64,000 nucleotides of DNA, taken from positions 377,285,392-377,349,391 of the forward strand of contig NC_081415.1 in assembly GCF_030272615.1 (NCBI RefSeq), given 5' to 3'. How positions within the stretch are numbered: position 1 is the stretch's first letter; every line of letters begins with the position of its first letter. This document shows positions 43,132 through 55,400 of the stretch, piece by piece. Both the position numbers and the translations under genes were made by a program. Source of the stretch: Cryptomeria japonica (lineage: Eukaryota; Streptophyta; Pinopsida; Cupressales; Cupressaceae). The notes under the pieces are model-generated. The model was not told the origin of the DNA. It did no database searches and saw nothing but the letters and a program-made list of their open reading frames with translations.

Positions 43132-44173
43132 TGTAATGTCCCCTCTTCAATGACAGGCTACAGGGAGTCAAATTCTGGTCTGCAGCATTCCCCAGGCTAG
43201 AATTAATAAATTAAATAAGGGAATGAGTAATTATTTAATGTGCACCCCAAAAAGCTATAGCTGTGATTATAATTATTTGAATCTTTCGTTAAGGGTCATA
43301 AAAGCGAGGGGCCACTTTTAAAAACAATGCTATATTACCTAGGGCATTATAGGGGTACAAGTAATAATTATTAATTAATGCATTATTCACCTAGGTCGAT
43401 CCTAGAGGATAAGACTGGAAGATTCAAGAAGCTTCAGTTGTCATTATAAAAGGAGGTCGATGCTGCCACATTATGGATTCATTGATGATTATTATGGTTT
43501 ACTTCAACACTTCCAGAATTCTCTGCAAATCTGGGTTTGACACAGGACGACACCCCTGTGAAGGCTGTTTGGACGTAGCCCCAGCCAGCCATCAGCGATT
43601 TCAGACTAATTGAGTCAGTGAATACCATACATCAGCAATATGAGTGGCATTTTCAAGGAGAAGGCTTGAACATTTTAAGAATATTGCAGGGTTTCGGATT
43701 GCTGGAATCTTCCTGAAGGACAGCGCTACACTCTCAGTTGGCTATATTGCTCACAGTGTGGTCCAATCCTCAGTCTGAATGCTGGTAGCATTGATTCACA
43801 GTATTACCAGACCCTGACTTCATCAATCTGCCTCAAAGGGAATTGCTGTTATCAAAGGAACTTCTGCCTGGGTGAGAATTTGTTAGAATTGATCTTCTGC
43901 TGTAACCTGCTCACAATTGTGGCCTAAAATTCCCCAGTATTGTGTCCTGGTATGAATTGAGCAATGTCTATTTGTGATTGAACTTTCAGAATGATTGGAT
44001 TTGAACAACAATTTTCATTGAAATGAGTACTCTTTGTATAACTGATAAGAAAATATTTCCAGGTTGTTTGTTGACATAATTCCCTTAGCAATAAATTATT
44101 CTTCCGGTTGGCATTTAGTAGGTGTTCTGGCAAAAGTTATTAGTTGGAATATTTCAGGTACATGGACGTTACA
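43132..44173 (+). repeat. LTR-like segment with TGTAA ... TTACA ends
   Basis: It opens TGTAATGTCCCCTCTTC, very like the solo LTR at 31179 (TGTCATGTCCCCTCC), and a plausible end ACGTTACA is at 44166-44173. The interior has no coding domain. The flanks (GGTAT left, GCTTG right) do not match, so either the end is wrong or the duplication has decayed. Confidence 0.45.
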
Positions 44174-46063
44174 GCTTGCCTGAGTTAAGAAACGTTCCGT
44201 ATTCCATGATTTCTTGAGGGGAGCACCATCCACAATGTTATGAACTTATGAAAAACTAGTGACCACGAAATAGATCAAAACTAAGGAGTTGTAAAGAGTC
44301 TATTTGGGCTGCCATAGCAATTGACTATTAAGTAGTTCTAGGAACTTTAGAATTGATTCATGGCCATGGTGCTAAGGTCATGATTTGTGGCCAGTAAGGG
44401 CAACTTCAAATGAGGATGATAGTTTGCTTCAAATAGATGCTACCAAGAAAGGCACCCGTAAGCTGTCGAAAAAAGAGAACTGTAAAAGTTCATCATTGTC
44501 AGACTTAGACTTGGACTTTGGTTGGAATCATACCTGATGAAATTTTTTATCAAGGACTTTATAAATTTAATAACATGAAATATGGTAAATTTAGTTTAGT
44601 TGATCTTGGCCATACTCATCCTGGCTTGCAGAGGCTTACCCCATGTAGCCTGTGTTCTTGAGACTTTTCAAAGGTTTGATATCGAAGCCAATTTAACTTG
44701 TTTTTTTTTGTTTTGGAGCAGGATTTGCTAGTAGCTATCAAAACTCACAAAGTTTGCTAGTGGGAATGTCATGGTATATGAGTTGTGTTTTTGGAGCACT
44801 TTTAAGACATGCTGCATGAAGCAAAGATTTATCATTGTCCGTGTTTTTATAAGCTCACAAAATGTTCCATGCTTGGCAGGATTGAAGATGCTGTTTTCTT
44901 TGCTCTTCAATTTTACAAAGGGCTAAATACCCAGGGCTGGAGATGCTAGCCTTGAGCCTTTCTGCAGTTTGACAGAGAGCTAAATCCCCAAGTCAACTAT
45001 TCTCTTATGAATGAGCTCTCTAAGTGTCCACCATATTATACAGTTGGTGTGAGGCCATAAAACTACTCTGTTATTTTAGCAAAACTAAAGCATTGGAACA
45101 AGTTAATCAGTTACTTCTGTGCAGTAATTTCAAGCTACATGAGAAAGACTAATGTGATGTAGTTGGCAAATACAATGCCATATTTGAAGGTGGTCTGCTA
45201 GCAGTTAATCATGGAAGCATACCATAACTGTTCTTTATCAATCGTTTTCTCAATGGTAGCTTAGCTGGAGTAAGACGTATTATATAGGTACCCATTATTT
45301 TTAATGTTAATAATAAATTTGAATAGGTGGGTACCAACTAGCCCGAGCCTGTACTGTAAAAGTTGTAAGTTAGTAGCTTTCTGAAAGTTTACAGGACTGA
45401 AATGATACAATTTTCAGCGAATTAGAAATTAGAAACCAAAAGGTTCTCTTAAAATGAAGATATAAATGATAAAAAATGACCCTACAACCTGGTAATGGAG
45501 GGACTGAGACCTTATTAATTCTGTTTCTCTATTTTCACTGTTATAATTAAAGACTATGTAATGCTTTTTGGTCAATTCATTTATCTATTAGCTTGTATCT
45601 GAGGGAATTTTTCCTTAGTGTTCTGTTTGAGCTTTTGAAATCTGCTACACTTCTTGCTGGGTTTTGAAAATATGGCACTTTCCTTAGATGGAAGGCTTCC
45701 AATCCGTTTCCCTCCTTGCTAGCAAATTTTATGCCTTATAGAACATTCTGCTAGACAAAAAATAAAAATTATAACTAGCAGAAATGTCCAATCAGAGAAC
45801 ATGGTAGCTACATTCGTGTAATTTTCTGTACTGGAAACTCTTTCTAGCATGAGTGCATATTGAGAGCATGCACAGAATACCATTTTGATGGTTCCAATTC
45901 TAGAGATTTTTGAGCCATTTTATTTTGTTTCTGTTGAATTGTTAAATACGCATATCCACTGCTGTTTCATTCTTTTCAATCTTCAGTTTTTTTAACTGTT
46001 GACTATTTTCCATTAATGGAATAATGTTTGTAACAATATATAATTTATTTGTATGTCTTTCAG
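44174..46063. other. 3' part of intron 1, no repeat recognised
   Basis: AT-rich DNA with no domain. The last 90 bases have T-rich runs and end ATGTCTTTCAG, a good splice acceptor at 46063. Confidence 0.5.
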
Positions 46064-46639
46064 TAGAAATGGATAAAGGTATCCATTTTGATCAAAGTTC
46101 TAGCATTGAGCACATGGAAGATGAAAGGACTTGTGATCCCAATGATGCAGATTATGATCATATCCGAAATTCATTTGATCTCTCTGAACACAATATTTAT
46201 GAGATGGATGTAAAGCATATTGGTTCCTCCAGCTGTCCAAACATAGTTGGAATATACATTGGTCCTTCTGCAGAATATGTTATAGCTGTTCTTGCAGTTC
46301 TACAAAGTGGGGGAGCTTTCCTTCCTCTAGATCCTTCATGGCCTAAGGAGAGAGTGTTGGCTATGATTTCTGCTTCAGAGGTTGATCTTGTAATCAGTTG
46401 TAGCCATGTATCAAGCTTAAATGCCCACAAAAACCATGAAATGGAATGGTTGTTAGAAGGTTGCAAATGTTCAATTTTGTGCTTATCATATGGATATTTT
46501 AAGGGTTCTGCAGGGAAGTTTAATTCTAAGTTTCACATAACTTGGCCTTGCCAAAATCAAGACAAGAGATTATATTGTTATTTGATGTACACTTCTGGGT
46601 CAACTGGCAAGCCTAAGGGTGTATGTGGTACAGAGAAAG
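46064..46639 (+). CDS. AAE19: Acyl-activating enzyme 19-like protein, exon 2 (start of AMP-binding domain)
   Basis: After a variable acidic lead (EMDKGIHFDQSSSIEHMEDE), the exon encodes the front of an AMP-binding domain: VGIYIGPSAEYVIAVLAVLQ, GGAFLPLDPSWPKERVLAMI and then CYLMYTSGSTGKPKGVCGT, which holds the phosphate-binding signature (TSGSTGKPKG) of adenylate-forming enzymes. The frame is open over all 192 codons. The exon starts after TTTCAG and ends AAAG|GTATAA, again phase 1. With exon 1 this gives about 265 residues; the rest of the AMP-binding domain and any carrier and C-terminal repeat domains expected for AASDH-type proteins must lie beyond 46639 and were not seen before 64000. No internal stop is present, unlike the surrounding element genes. 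Confidence 0.87.
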
Positions 46640-46990
46640 GTATAACCATTACTCATCCAGAACTACATATAAAGCTTAATCCATTTGGTCTTCAGTACTG
46701 GAGTTGAATGTTATGAACACATGAACTTGTTCAGAATTCTATGATCATCTTCTGTTTCATCATGTTCCATTTCTAAGCTTCTAGGTATTTATACATCTAT
46801 ATTTTTTGTTTTGTATATTAAAATTCTCCACTTTTCTTATTATGAGCCAAATATCATTTAATAATGCTACTTCTCAAGGTTTTTAAAAGGGGACTTGCTC
46901 ACCTCATATATGATAAATAGACCATTCAACCATTGCTTGAGTGATTATTCTAACATTTGATTATTGGGATTTTGTCTTTGTAAAGCAGAC

Positions 46991-47374
46991 TTAAGTTACT
47001 AATTGTCATGGAGAGGATAAAATCCATATGTAAACCCAAAACTTGGAATTATTTGAACTTCCTCAAAAGCTTAACTACTTTTTTACTTCATGTACATTTT
47101 TGAGGCTTAAATGAGAGATTAAACAAATTTTATGGTACTAAGATTTCACCGCTCAGACTATTTACTTGACTTCATGTACATATTAAGTTACTAATTGTCA
47201 TGGAGAGGATAAAATCCATATGTAAACCCAAAACTTGGAATTATTTGAACTTCCTCAAAAGCTTAACTACTTTTTTACTTCATGTACATTTTTGAGGCTT
47301 AAATGAGAGATTAAACAAATTTTATGGTACTAAGATTTCACCGCTCAGACTATTTACTTGACTTCATGTACATA
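46991..47374. repeat. Perfect 192-bp tandem duplication
   Basis: 46991-47182 and 47183-47374 are identical base for base, starting TTAAGTTACTAATTGTCATG and ending TTCATGTACATA. The phrase CTTCATGTACAT also occurs inside each copy, so slippage or unequal exchange at this microhomology is a likely origin. Identity means a very recent event or an assembly error. Confidence 0.92.
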
Positions 47375-50300
47375 TGTGAGGTCATATTGGCAAATTAAAC
47401 AAATCTACTAGCGGAAAATAAATTAGGATTTTATGCTACAAATTTAATTTTTTCGTAGGTCACATGTTTAGTTGATGTCAATATGAAACAGAAGTATAGA
47501 GAAAAGGAAGCAAAATCGAATTATTTTTTATGGACAGTTTCCTTCTAAATATGGAGACGAAAGGCTCAAATACAGATTGATTTGAGTACATCATTCTGCT
47601 AGCTACTCTTCAATATCATTACATCCTCACTCAAAATTTCAAATTTTTTCTTGGTGAGAACAAAAATTGCGTTCAAGCCTTCAACATGCAAAATACAAAA
47701 CACTTACTGTAAAATATTCTTTCTGAGACAAGAAATATTTAATCATATTTGTTTACTTCCTTTGGATTAGCGAAAAAGCCTAATGCTAATGTATGAAATG
47801 AAGGTTGGAAAATACTCTAAATCGAAAATAGATGTTGATGGGATTCACCCCCGTGTTCATTTTTGTGATTGTAATTTTTCTTTGATTATAGTGTATGGAT
47901 ATTGCAAAATTTGCAAATTTTTGAAGTGTCTTTGCAACCCTAGTAAGCATGGCTGCATGACTACAATTAAAAATAAGATGGGGGCACCTGTACATCCAAA
48001 ATGTGGAGTGCACTGCAAATCCAAGATAAAAATGGAGAAAAATATTTATCCAAATAGTGTGAAAATATCATATATACTTTTGATTCATAAGAAAACAGAT
48101 TGATTGTTTGATCACATAGATTTTCATGAACCCTTATTTATAACAAAATGGGTGACTGCTTGCACAATCTATCACATTAAATAGGTCCAATGAATCTTCT
48201 AGAAGATTCTTTCACAAACTAGCAACCTCTATTAATGATCTACCTAGGACCAATACTTGCTGCCTTGTATATAACACCATGTGTTAACATATGAGCTTTT
48301 TAACAAAATAGCTTATTTACATGACTTGACAAAATATGTTTTGTTTCACAAACCAACACACCCCTCCTCTTAGTAAGATTTGTCTAACACTTCCTGCTCT
48401 GTTCACATTTTTTAAGGAGATTCAAAGGAATCAATCATTAAGGGCAGAAAAGATTCATTTAAACTATGTTAATCATTTATTTTGTGCCGACTTACCAGTC
48501 ATTATCAACACACAACTTTTGAAGGATCTTCTGCCCCCACAGGAGATTAGAATAGGAGGCAAATGGATGATTTCACCCTTTATACCAAGATTTATGACTG
48601 TATCTCTTCATCTTCTCTGATAGATACAATGAAGATCATCCTTAACAACTTGGATTTGCAGGCAAAATACAAGAAAATGTAGCAAACTACGAGTCCTGTA
48701 GACAGTCAGTAAGGGTTTTCAAATTCCTTGAATAACTTATTTGTTTCTTATTTTCCAAAACCATCAATGTAATTCAGTAGAGAAAACAGGTCAAATTGAA
48801 TTTTGACAAACATTCAAAGAACTAGTCCAAATATCACACCAGGAGTGGCGTTTTATACAAATTTTGTCCACGTCTCACATATTGCCAAATAAGAACAGGA
48901 AGCTACAAGCAAAGAAGAGGTGCATAGGAGCCTTGTACTGACCACAAACTAAAGAAGAACATATATTCATTCTACAAAATTTCAAGACTTCTCTGATTGT
49001 GAACTTCACCAAAGGAGACATCCAAATCTGTTAGAATACTGAACTAGGTTTATAATGGCCACAGTTTAAAATAAGTGAGGTCATTGATAAAGTGTGTTAT
49101 TTATTAAATAAGAATGACATTAGGTATAACCAACTATTGGGTACATGCTTATGTGTAATGATATCATTTGTTTATTTATAAAAGTTACCCGAGTTTAAAC
49201 TTTTAAGGATTCTATTCAAGAGGCCTCCCACCCAAAATAGATATAATAGATGCATCATGATACAAGATAGCCCAGGACTGTTATAACCTCTTCCAATAGT
49301 AAATAACAGCTTCCTTTTATTAAAAGAGAAATAGAGATCTATTATGTTCAGTCTTAACCTATTACTTAACCATGATGAAAAACTGACTGATAAACCACCT
49401 TTCTAAAGCCCATCAAAAAGCTAGCCTTTTCACAAAATGGCTGATATGTAGTCTGCTTTGTTGTTTTTTAAACAGATAGCATAAATCTACAGGATGTTCA
49501 ATTAACCATATTGAAAAACATCAAATAAGAAGACAAAAAATTCTGTGAAGTGTGGACAGGGTGATAAAGCCATATAAGGCCAGCGAATTCTTATTTCCTT
49601 AAAGATGAAAGTCATGCATGTCTTGTATTCTATGAAATACGAGGACACTATAATTGCTTATATAGATATTCAGATGCAGTTTTTCCTCTTTGGTATTCTG
49701 ACTAAGGATGCCTGGCTCTTACCTCCAACCAGATGTGCCTAGCTCTCTGCCTCAGGGGGGTGTTATTATTGGAGACTGAGCATTTCAGGGCCTTCTAAGA
49801 TCACCAGGTTGACCACTTCTTTTTCTTAGCTATTGCCTATGTTGAGAGCATTAAGCACCCATTAGATGCCATCTGGTTCACACAGAGGCATTACCAGGTT
49901 TGTGCCATGATGTCCACACCAGTGTTAGAGATTTACCTCTACTTGACATGGAGCACACTCTAGTGTTTTTTTCCTCTGTAGCCTAGGGCATGACAGACAA
50001 GTGTCATTATTTTCCTGCCCCTTTTTGGAGATCAGTTGGTCTTTGGGTGCTAGAAGAGGTGCTATGGGATGCTTCTTACACACCCTTAAGGTTGTTGTCC
50101 ATTGTAGACAGCTTAGCCATGCTAGTTATCACCAAGTAATGTGGTCCCGTTATGTCCGTGTGAAAAATATTTTAATCAAGTATTATTATTATAAGTATGA
50201 AAGATACTGTCAAAATTTTAATTTTTGCTGAGCACCAATCCATTCATATTTGTGTTCACTTGTTTTGGCATTGAAATGTCATTGAATTTCAAATTATAGT

Positions 50301-50891
50301 GATAATTTGTATACATTGCTATATATTCTGCTCACTTTTTGCTGATATGCTGCTTATTGTACATTGCATATAAGTTGAAGTGAGCTTCTCTAGGAAAAAA
50401 GTATTTTATTGTGGGTGAATCCAGCATAGCAGCATAATGAAAGGTCTACGTTACTATTAGCATTTTAATCTGTCCCTTTCAAGACAACATAAAATGTGAC
50501 AGTGTGTATGGATAAACCTTTCTTCAAATTAGAAGGGGAGGCTCTCTTGTAACCAAATACTAGAATATATGGGGAAAAAACTTTAGCTTTAACAGTATGC
50601 ATAGGATAATTCTGTCATTTTAAGCATTCTGGGCAATTAAAGTAAATAAAATACCTGTATTTTTGTTCTGGGCAGAGGCACAATTCTAAACATGTTACGA
50701 TCTTATCTGCAAATATTATCAAACAAAAGTAATAACATGCAAAAAAGAATACAATTTTCTTTGAACTATCTGAAATAAGTTTGTACTCATGAATCTAGAA
50801 CAAATATCATAGGGTTCTTCGAGGGGCCAACCTCCTTAAAGGAACTCTTCTCTTCATTTCTGTGTTATTGTGATTAAAGACGACCACCTTA
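47375..50891. other. Largely gene-free; possible minus-strand copia 3' LTR edge at 48360
   Basis: No domain was recognised. On the minus strand AAGAGGAGGGG followed by TGTGTTGGTTTGTG (48371 down to 48347) looks like a polypurine tract and LTR start, but the other LTR end and pol were not found. A plus-strand ORF at 47783-48103 is Cys- and Lys-rich without a known pattern. The remaining 48.6-50.9 kb shows nothing. Confidence 0.35.
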
Positions 50892-51088
50892 AATCAGCAT
50901 CTTATGTGTTATTCTGTTATTCCATTTCATTTCTTTCATTATTTCTTTGCAACTAATTTGCACTGCAAGATTTAATTTTCTGGGTTTATGTTTCTGCTTC
51001 CACGGCAAGTGGTATTGGAGGGGTAAATTTTTTTTTTTGCAGCGATTGTGTTAGGATTTGGTGTTGATTTTGTGACATCAAATGGTGA

Positions 51089-51350
51089 AGGTTTCAAATG
51101 CTAGGTTTGAGGTGGAGAATTTTATGGAAAGAATAAATTTGAGCTATGGAAGCTCAAGGTGCGTGATTTGTTAGTGCAGCAAGGATTGCACAAGGAATTG
51201 GTGGGAAAGTCAAAGAAACCTATAGATATGTTTGATGAGGATTGGGAAAATTCGTCTATGAGAGGTCTTAGCACAATTTTGTTGCGTTTGGTGGATGAGG
51301 TTCTTTACAATATTGTTGGAGAGGAAACAACAACATGCTTATGAAGCAGA
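51089..51350 (+). pseudogene. Copia gag relic
   Basis: The plus strand encodes KVRDLLVQQGLHKELVGKSK-like sequence (the stretch from 51159: MRDLLVQQGLHKELVGKSKK) and then DEDWENSSMRGLSTILLRLV and DEVLYNIVGEETT, the copia gag N-terminal region. It runs into a stop at 51342-51344 and is frameshifted at both ends. No zinc knuckle was found. Confidence 0.7.
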
Positions 51351-52228
51351 ATGGAATTTTTGAATATTGTCAAAGAGATCTATGGTGGGCGTTTGATGCT
51401 CATGAATGTTCCTCTTGGAGTTGTTCATGTGTTTGCTTCTTGCATAGTAGTGACCTGGAGCTCTGGTTTGGCAATATGTTACTCTCTTCTTTCATGGTGG
51501 TTATATGTGGAGTTCTTAGATTGGGTTCATGGTTTCACCCCTTGATTACACGAAGGCACTCAATGATTAGCCACTGGTTGCATGAGAGTTGTGGAGTTGG
51601 TTATTCTATGACTTGAATGCTCTTGGACAACTTGATAGGTTTTGTAGTTTTCCTATTTCTAAAAGCTGTGGGTTTGTAGACTCCATTGTTCATGTTGACA
51701 TCTTGGTATGCCATGGAGTACTATTGGTCTTTGGTTGAGGTGTCACGACTTTGACTTTGACAAGTGTTCTTTGGTTTAGAGGACAGTTTGTATTATGTCA
51801 CGATTCCTGTTTAGAGTATTGGCATGATGTAGGTTTTTTTGATATCGTGATATGTTCATATGGAGCATATGATCTTCTATTAAGGAGATGTTAGATCATG
51901 ATGTCATGTTTATGTTCTTGATTCAGCTGTTGGAGTTGTGACATTGAACTTGTTTGGTTCTCTTGGTATTAAGTACATGATCATTTGCTTGATTACTTCA
52001 TGATGATGCTATGTTGAATTTGAAGTTTGGCATGGATTGATTGGTTACAGGTGCTGATGGATACTTGGAGACAGAGGTGAGGCTTGGAGTTCTCTTGTGA
52101 CTAGAGACATGTGTTGAGATGATTACTCTTGATAAGTTTTCAATAGGAAGTTTTAGGAGCCTACACCTTTGTTGGGCTTGCAAAAATATTAGGTAAATTG
52201 TTGTCAAGGTGGAGATTGTTCGATTGTG

Positions 52229-52233
52229 ACAAC
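52229..52233. repeat. Target site duplication (left) of the young copia
   Basis: ACAAC here is repeated at 57283-57287 on the other side of the element. Confidence 0.9.
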
Positions 52234-52440
52234 TAAAACAATGCGAGACACGCAATAGATTTCAAAGAATTGATTAATTAACAAAATGAGCAAGACGCTC
52301 ATAAATAATACAAGGATATTTACAAGAATAGCAAGTTTCTAATAAGAAACTGCTGAGAAGATCGAAGACGATCTAACCAAAATAGAATATACACTATTGA
52401 GCATTAATAATAAAATTAACATTATTTTAATATTCTATTA
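52234..52440 (-). repeat. 3' LTR of the young copia (207 bp)
   Basis: Element-strand ends are TAATAGAATATT and TTGTTTTA. It differs from 57076-57282 at two positions. Confidence 0.93.
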
Positions 52441-55400
52441 CCCTCCCTTAATGCTCAATCTATTAACTACACCTATAGACCCCCTGAATTTTACAAATTT
52501 ATTAGGACCAAGGGGCTTGGTGAAGATATCTGCTGGCTGCTCCGATGTAGGAACATACAGCAACTGGATGGATCCGTCTTCAACCAGTTGTCGAATATAG
52601 TGACAATGAGTTTCCACATGCTTGGTTCTTTCATGGAAGACTGGATTCTTGGCGAGTTTGAGCACTCCCTGATTATCACAGAACAAGGGAGTAGGACCTG
52701 CCTGAGATACATGCATATCCGCAAGCATTCGTCGAAGCCAAACCGCCTCACAAGATGCCTTAACTGCTCCCTGATACTCTGCTTCTGTCGAGGAGAGAGC
52801 CACAGCCTGCTGCTTCTTACTAGTCCATGTGATAGCACCAGATCCCAAACTAAACACATACCCTGCTGTAGACTTACGGTCATCAACCGAACCTGCCCAG
52901 TCAGAATCTGTGTAACCACTGAGTATAGGATCAGAACTCCGAGTGTACAGAAGTCCATAATCAGGAGTGCCACTCACATAACGTAGCACACGCTTCGCTG
53001 CTATCCAATGATCAGCCTTGGGAGCTGTCATAAAGCGTGAAATGTAGCTCACTGAAAAATTGATGTCAGGTCTAGTGGCAGTAAGATAGATGAGGCTGCC
53101 CACTAGTTGCCTGAACATAGATTCATCCACAACTGGTGAAGATGACTGAGCTGAAAGTTTGAGCCCGGGTTCCATAGGAGTAGAGGCAGGTTTGCAATCC
53201 TGCATTTTGAACCTGTCCACAAGACTTCTGGCATACTTGGACTGAGAGAGAAAGATACTGTTCTCAGTCTGCCAGACTTCAACTCCTAAGCAGTAATGTA
53301 GAAGTCCCAAATCTGTCATATCAAAGGTGCGGCACAAATCCTGTTTGATCCCAGTGATCAAATGTGCTGAACTGCCAGTAATGATTAAGTCATCCACATA
53401 GACAACCACAAACAGAATATCATTACTAGTATGCTTGATATACAGGTTTGCATCAGATGGACTCTGTTGAAAATCATGATCTGTCAGGTACTTATCAATT
53501 TTCATGTACCAAGCCCGAGGAGCTTGTTTCAGACCATAGAGTGCTTTGACTAGTCTACAGACCTTCTGTTCTTGACTAGCAACCTTGAATCCTGGAGGTT
53601 GCGTCATGTAGACTTCTTCCTGTAAGTCACCATTCAAAAAAGCACTCTTGATGTCCATCTGATGGACTTTCCAACTGAACTGGGCTGCCAAGGCAAGAAC
53701 GAGCCGTATGGTACTCATTTTGGCTGTAGGAGCAAAAGTCTCCTCGTAGTCAATGCCTTCTTTCTGTGAGAACCCACGAGCAACAAGACGAGCCTTATAC
53801 TTGTCTAGGGTTCCATCAGCTTTGTATTTTACTTTGTACACCCATTTGCAGCTAATGGGCTTCTTCCCTGAAGGAAGATCAGAAAGGGCCCAAGTGTGAT
53901 TCTTTTGAAGACTCTGGAACTCAGCTTCCATAGCCTGTTCCCACTCAGGTATACCTTTAGCCTCTGAGTATGTTTGAGGCTCAAAAACACTGTGTATGTT
54001 AGCCATGAGAGCAAAATTGACTGTATGCTGTTGTTTGCTCTTATTACGGGAGGTTCTACCCTCAATGAGCTCAGTATCCCTGAGATCACCAATGGTCTTG
54101 GCCCACCATTTAGGCCGGAGAGTAGAAGTGCGAACATCTAGAGGAGCTGGAAGAGGCGCAGGATCAGGAACAGGAGCAACAGGAGGAGGATTATTCTCCG
54201 GAGGGAACTCAGGTAGTGCATCATCGAAAATAGATTCTGCATCATCCCTCCCATCAGGCGAACCTAATGGAATAAGAACACTGTGAGGTTGATCCTCAGA
54301 ACTCTGCTCAGAAGAAGGGGACTGAAAGAATCCTTTGTCTTCATCAAATACAACATCACGACTGAAGATAAGACGTTCAATGTCTATATCTATCAGTCTG
54401 TAGGCCTTATGGTGATCACTGTATCCTGTCATCATGAGTTTCTGACTTTTGGAATCCAACTTGGAGCGCTTAGCATCTGGAATCCAAACATAGGCAACAG
54501 AGCCAAAAACCTTCAGGTGGCTGATCGTAGGTTTCCGACCAGACCAAACCTCTTCTGGAGTCTTCCCCTTAACAACTTGAGTAGGAGAACGGTTAAGTAG
54601 GTAGACAGCAGTAAACACTGCTTCAGCCCAATACTTATTTGGAACACTCCTGTGTTGTAACATAGAGCGAGCCATCTCAACAACCGTACGATTGCGACGC
54701 TCGACAACACTGTTTTGCTGAGGAGTGTAGGGTGTAGTCAACTGGCGTTTGATGCCATGGGTATCACAGAAGTTGGAGAATGCAGAAGAACAAAATTCCC
54801 CCCCGTTATCTATCCTAAGAGTAATGATACTATATCCAGACTCTTTTTCAACAAAGGACTTAAACTTCTGAAAGATACTAAATACATCTGATTTATGTTT
54901 AAGAAAGTACACCCACATCTTTCTACTAAAATCATCTACAATAAGCAAAAAGTATTTGCAACCAGTAACAGAAGATGTATTCATAGGACCACAAATATCA
55001 GCATGAAGTAATTGAAGTACCTTAGATGCGCGCCAAGACTTTCCATGTGTGAATGAAGTCCGATGCTGTTTGCCAGCTTGACAGGCGCCACATACTCCAA
55101 GATGCTGAGTCTGAATATCAGGTAACCCTGAAACAAGTCCCTCCCGAGATAGCTGAGAGAGATACTGAATGTTGAGATGTCCATATCTCTGATGCCACAA
55201 AGTGTTGAGAGGAGAAACACGAGCTGCCAGAGCCACTTCAGGAGAATCACCAGTGTCAAGAAGCCTATATAGGCCATGATCCTCTAGACCAACAGCAACA
55301 GTAAGACGAGTCTCCCGATCAATGATGGAACACTTGTGAGCACTGAACACCACATCTAGTTGAGGAGAATTCCTCATAATCTGGCTGACAGAGAGCAGAT

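Larger units (their letters stand above)
2267..46063 (+). other. Intron 1 of the AAE19-like gene, 43.8 kb
   Basis: The donor GTATGT at 2267 and the acceptor TTTCAG ending at 46063 bound a 43,797-bp interval. Both sides are phase 1 and the protein reads on without a gap: ITPP, then V, then EMDKG. The interval is filled with LINE, gypsy, copia and unclassified repeat DNA listed separately, with no host exon recognised between. Introns this long are known in conifers. Transcript data would be needed to show that the two exons are joined in mRNA, and a small unrecognised exon in between cannot be excluded. Confidence 0.75.

Noticed and set aside
43127-44178. Intact solo LTR with target duplication
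   Set aside because: The flanking pentamers GGTAT and GCTTG differ, so a complete insertion cannot be claimed.
46197-46466. Minus-strand ORF of 89 codons over exon 2
   Set aside because: It is antisense to a well-supported AMP-binding exon and has no domain of its own.
47783-48103. Cys-rich 106-codon ORF as a possible small secreted protein
   Set aside because: No signal peptide, a spread of Cys without a known spacing, high Lys from AT-rich DNA, and no transcript evidence.
48336-48620. 94-codon plus-strand ORF as a gene
   Set aside because: No domain; it overlaps a possible minus-strand polypurine tract and LTR edge and is probably chance.
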